Assembly (NCBI GenBank): GCA_025054695.1
Contig: JANWZI010000040.1
Location: forward strand, 1 to 33,983
DNA from: Myxococcota bacterium
Lineage (GTDB): Bacteria > Myxococcota_A > Polyangia > Polyangiales > JANWZI01
Direction of reading: 5' to 3'
Length of the DNA stretch: 33,983 nucleotides
The notes under the pieces are model-generated. The model made no database searches. It saw only the letters and a list, made by a program, of their open reading frames with translations, and was not told the origin of the DNA. This document shows positions 31,658 through 33,983 of the stretch, in pieces (the stretch's first letter is position 1; each line of letters starts with the position of its first letter). The translations under genes and the position numbers were made by a program.

Positions 31658-33802
31658 GTGCGCCTCGACACGCGCCTTGCGGTCGTCTCGCGTGCCGCCG
31701 TCGCGGGGCTCGTCGCTGCGGCGGTGCTCCTCGGGATGGGCTCGCCCGGACCGATCGCGGCGCAGCAGGACGGTGCGCCCCCCATCCGAGGGGAGACGCC
31801 CCTCGAGCAGGAAGCGCTCGATCGGTATCGGGCCGAACAGATGATCGGAGCGCGCACGAAGGCGGAGGAGGTGCTTCGCGGCAATCCGCGGTCGATCCTC
31901 GGCCATTTCGTGCTCGGATGCGTGCTGTACAAGGCCGAGGGCTCACTGGCCCGCGCGATGTACCACCTCGGGCGCGCCCGCGAGCTGTACGAAACGCGCT
32001 GGTCGGCCGTCGCGCGACCGGCGGGGGCGCCGTGGCCCCTGCACCGGGAGACGCTGCTCGAGATCCAGGCCCTCGCCGGACAAATGGAGCTGCACGAATA
32101 CCAATTGGAAATCATCGGATACCACGACTATTTGTACGATCCGGACCTGTTGGGGGAGCGCGTCTGGCCACTGATGCGCCTGGGGCGTTTCGACGAGGCC
32201 CGAGCGTACGCCGAGCGCGCGATGCGCAGTCGGTACCCTCATCAGCAATCGCTCGGTCGCAATGGACTGTGCGCGCTCGAGGGCGAGGCGCGCCGGCGGA
32301 CGGCCCATTTCGAGGCATGCAAAGCGGCCTACGAGGCCGCGCTCGCCGAGCGGGAGCGCGGGGGCGAGAACGCCCTGGCCGTGCACGCGTACAACGCGGT
32401 GCTCGGCGCGCTGGCGGCCGGTCGGTTCGATACGGCGCGCGAACTGGCCACCGCGGCGACGAGCCGGCTTGAGCACACGCCGGCCAATCCGTGGCGACTG
32501 CTCGTGCTGCTCGATCTGGAGGAGGGACGCATCCAGGAAGCGGCCGCCGGGCTCGGGTCGATGGAGCGATGGCGGCGCGCGCAGCCTGCTTCGCTGCGGG
32601 ACGAGGATCGCGCGTGGACCGAGGTCGTGTTCGCGACGGTGCTTCTCGTCGTGGGCGAGGCGGAAACGGGATTGCGGCTCGTCGACCGCGCCATTGCGCA
32701 GCCGGATCGACGCGGCCTGACCAGCGGCGGCCAGGAGCGGGCACTGGGCGCGCACGTGCTCTTGCGCATGGCGCTGCGACGTCTGCACGCGGAGCGCGAA
32801 GCCGAGCGGGCGAGTGCGCGGGGGTGGCTTCGGCGGCTCGGGCGTGTGCCCGAAATGGTTGGCGAGCGCGCGCAGAACATCGCGGACGCGGAGCGCGTGC
32901 GGAGCGTGCTCGCCGATGAGGATCGGCTGGTGGCGACGTTCCGGCCGTACGTGCAGGGAGGGCTCGCGCCGCTGCCGGTCTGGCTCGTCGGAGAGCTGGT
33001 GCGCGTTTTGGGACCGGGCGTCGCGGCGGCTGCCCTTGCGCGGGCGCGTGCGGCGGAAGCGGAGGTGGACCGCCAGCGTCTGGAGCCGTACTTCGAGGCG
33101 TTCGAGGCCGAAGTGAGGCTCGAGGCGGGCGACGAGACGCGTGCGGTCGCTCTGGCGACGCGGGCCCTCGAACGGTTGCCGGCGCGCGAGGTGTTGCTGC
33201 GGGCCCGTACGATGCTCGTCGGGGCCGAGGCGGCAAGGCGAATCGGCCGTGGAGCGACCGCGTTGCGATGGCTCGAGGAGGTCATGGGCATCGATCCCGG
33301 CGCCGTCCGTCGCCTCGGTCTCGCGCTTCCGGCGACGATACGCACGCGCGGCGGCGCGCTCGCCGCGGAAGCGGCCGAGCGGCTGGAGCGCTCACCGCGT
33401 CTGCGGGAGGGCCCTGGATTTCAGGTGACCGTTGCCCAGTCGCGCGAGGGGGGACAGGACGCCCTCGAGCTGTGTCTGCTGTCGCCCGCGGGACGCCGTT
33501 TGCAATGCGGCGGAGCGACGAGACGTCGGGTGCCCATCGACGAGGACGCGGCCGCCACGGCGGACGCGGGCGTGGGTGGGGCCCCCGAGCGGCCCACGCC
33601 GGACCGGACGAGACCCGAGACGGACGACGAGCTCGTCGCGCGCGCCATCGACGAGTTCCACCGTGAGGTGTTCGCGCCGGCGGTTCGCCTCGACTCCATC
33701 GACACCACGTCGCTCGACGGCCGTGTGACGACGGGGCAACGGGTCGCGCGCGAGCGATTGCAGCAGCTCGTCGGGGGCGCGATCGAGGACGCGCGACGGT
33801 AG
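31658..33802 (+). CDS. exported TPR-repeat protein
   Basis: 714 residues. Signal peptide with Arg-rich start and hydrophobic core, cleavage probably after AAQ at about 34-36. The rest is almost all helical with Ala/Leu/Arg-rich antiparallel pairs and recognisable tetratricopeptide units (AEEVLRGNPRSILGHFVLGCVLYKAEG near residue 70, GRFDEARAYAERAM, GRFDTARELATAA). A more polar C-terminal tail has VFAPAVRLDSIDTTSLDG. TPR stacks scaffold protein complexes; as the last gene of the DUF58/transglutaminase/MoxR operon it probably binds a periplasmic client. GTG start 7 bp after the MoxR stop, with GCGGAA before it. No enzymatic motif is seen. Confidence 0.82.
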   Translation: MRLDTRLAVVSRAAVAGLVAAAVLLGMGSPGPIAAQQDGAPPIRGETPLEQEALDRYRAEQMIGARTKAEEVLRGNPRSILGHFVLGCVLYKAEGSLARAMYHLGRARELYETRWSAVARPAGAPWPLHRETLLEIQALAGQMELHEYQLEIIGYHDYLYDPDLLGERVWPLMRLGRFDEARAYAERAMRSRYPHQQSLGRNGLCALEGEARRRTAHFEACKAAYEAALAERERGGENALAVHAYNAVLGALAAGRFDTARELATAATSRLEHTPANPWRLLVLLDLEEGRIQEAAAGLGSMERWRRAQPASLRDEDRAWTEVVFATVLLVVGEAETGLRLVDRAIAQPDRRGLTSGGQERALGAHVLLRMALRRLHAEREAERASARGWLRRLGRVPEMVGERAQNIADAERVRSVLADEDRLVATFRPYVQGGLAPLPVWLVGELVRVLGPGVAAAALARARAAEAEVDRQRLEPYFEAFEAEVRLEAGDETRAVALATRALERLPAREVLLRARTMLVGAEAARRIGRGATALRWLEEVMGIDPGAVRRLGLALPATIRTRGGALAAEAAERLERSPRLREGPGFQVTVAQSREGGQDALELCLLSPAGRRLQCGGATRRRVPIDEDAAATADAGVGGAPERPTPDRTRPETDDELVARAIDEFHREVFAPAVRLDSIDTTSLDGRVTTGQRVARERLQQLVGGAIEDARR

Positions 33803-33870
33803 CTCGGTCGGAGGCTTCGCCACGGCGGCACGTCGGTCGCGTCGGCGCTTCAAGGGGTTGTGACCGAGCT

Positions 33871-33983
33871 GGACTCGGTTTCGGAGTCGGTCTCGGACTC
33901 GGGCACGGGCTCGGGCTCGGTCTCGGCGCCGGGCTCGGACTCGGTCTCGGGCTCGGTCTCGGACTCAGGCTCGGTCTCGGACT
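33871..33983 (+). repeat. degenerate hexamer array 6, truncated by the window edge
   Basis: About 19 in-register units of GGNCTC (same as CTCGGN) from 33871 to the last base, so the full array continues outside. It follows the last gene by 68 bp; 33803-33870 shows nothing recognisable. Its unit and orientation match arrays 1 to 4. Confidence 0.92.

Noticed and set aside
5841..33983. Hexamer arrays as CRISPR arrays
   Set aside because: The period is 6 bp with no unique spacers and no repeats of 25-40 bp. Their occurrence far from the cas3 gene also argues against it.

Overview
The window is very GC-rich, coding-dense DNA from what is probably a predatory or soil-type myxobacterium (phylum Myxococcota, Polyangia/Sandaracinus-like). 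This is an inference. It rests on the Hanks-type kinase with an HRDITPSN catalytic loop and PEGA domains, many lipoproteins (von Willebrand A, FG-GAP/UnbV, cysteine-rich), a multiheme cytochrome, and frequent GTG starts. No rRNA, tRNA, insertion sequence or CRISPR array was seen.

Layout. 1-2693 (-): the 5' part of a Cas3 helicase-nuclease of the type I-G (GSU0051-like) kind, running off the left edge. 2844-3686 (-): a multi-zinc-ribbon protein. 3808-10166 (+): a membrane Ser/Thr kinase, a PP2C phosphatase fused to a cyclic-nucleotide-binding domain, a FecR-type lipoprotein and an outer-membrane protein. 10272-16877: a block of surface or secreted proteins, namely a cysteine-rich protein (+), two vWA lipoproteins (-) and an FG-GAP/UnbV lipoprotein (-). 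17266-18273 (+): an SDR epimerase/dehydrogenase. 18335-24852 (-): in transcription order a cysteine-rich lipoprotein, a multiheme c-type cytochrome, a large polytopic membrane protein and a methyltransferase. 25000-33802 (+): a class I aldolase, an exported unknown protein, then a tight DUF58 / transglutaminase / MoxR ATPase / TPR operon.

The most unusual signal is a family of degenerate hexanucleotide arrays, unit CGGNCT (equivalently CTCGGN). They occupy six intergenic regions: 5841-5896, 11884-11967, 13152-13398, 14951-15107, 16970-17035 (inverted) and 33871 to the right edge. Every intergenic gap longer than 200 bp holds one; none of the shorter gaps holds a clear array. Together they comprise roughly 115 units kept almost perfectly in 6-bp register, although one base of the unit is free to vary. 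One array contains two canonical G-quadruplex motifs, and the longest has a higher-order repeat with a 120-bp offset.

Other points to follow: a G10 tract inside the signal-peptide codons of the outer-membrane protein (a possible phase-variation switch); TA-rich -10-like hexamers 6-12 nt before several first-in-transcript start codons (possible leaderless mRNAs); and paired inverted repeats in the divergent kinase/zinc-ribbon promoter region.

How the parts may work together (inference): the kinase and phosphatase form an opposed signalling pair. The 26.7-33.8 kb operon is a MoxR/vWA-like envelope maturation system. The 19.2-24.9 kb set couples extracytoplasmic hemes to a membrane protein of unknown role.
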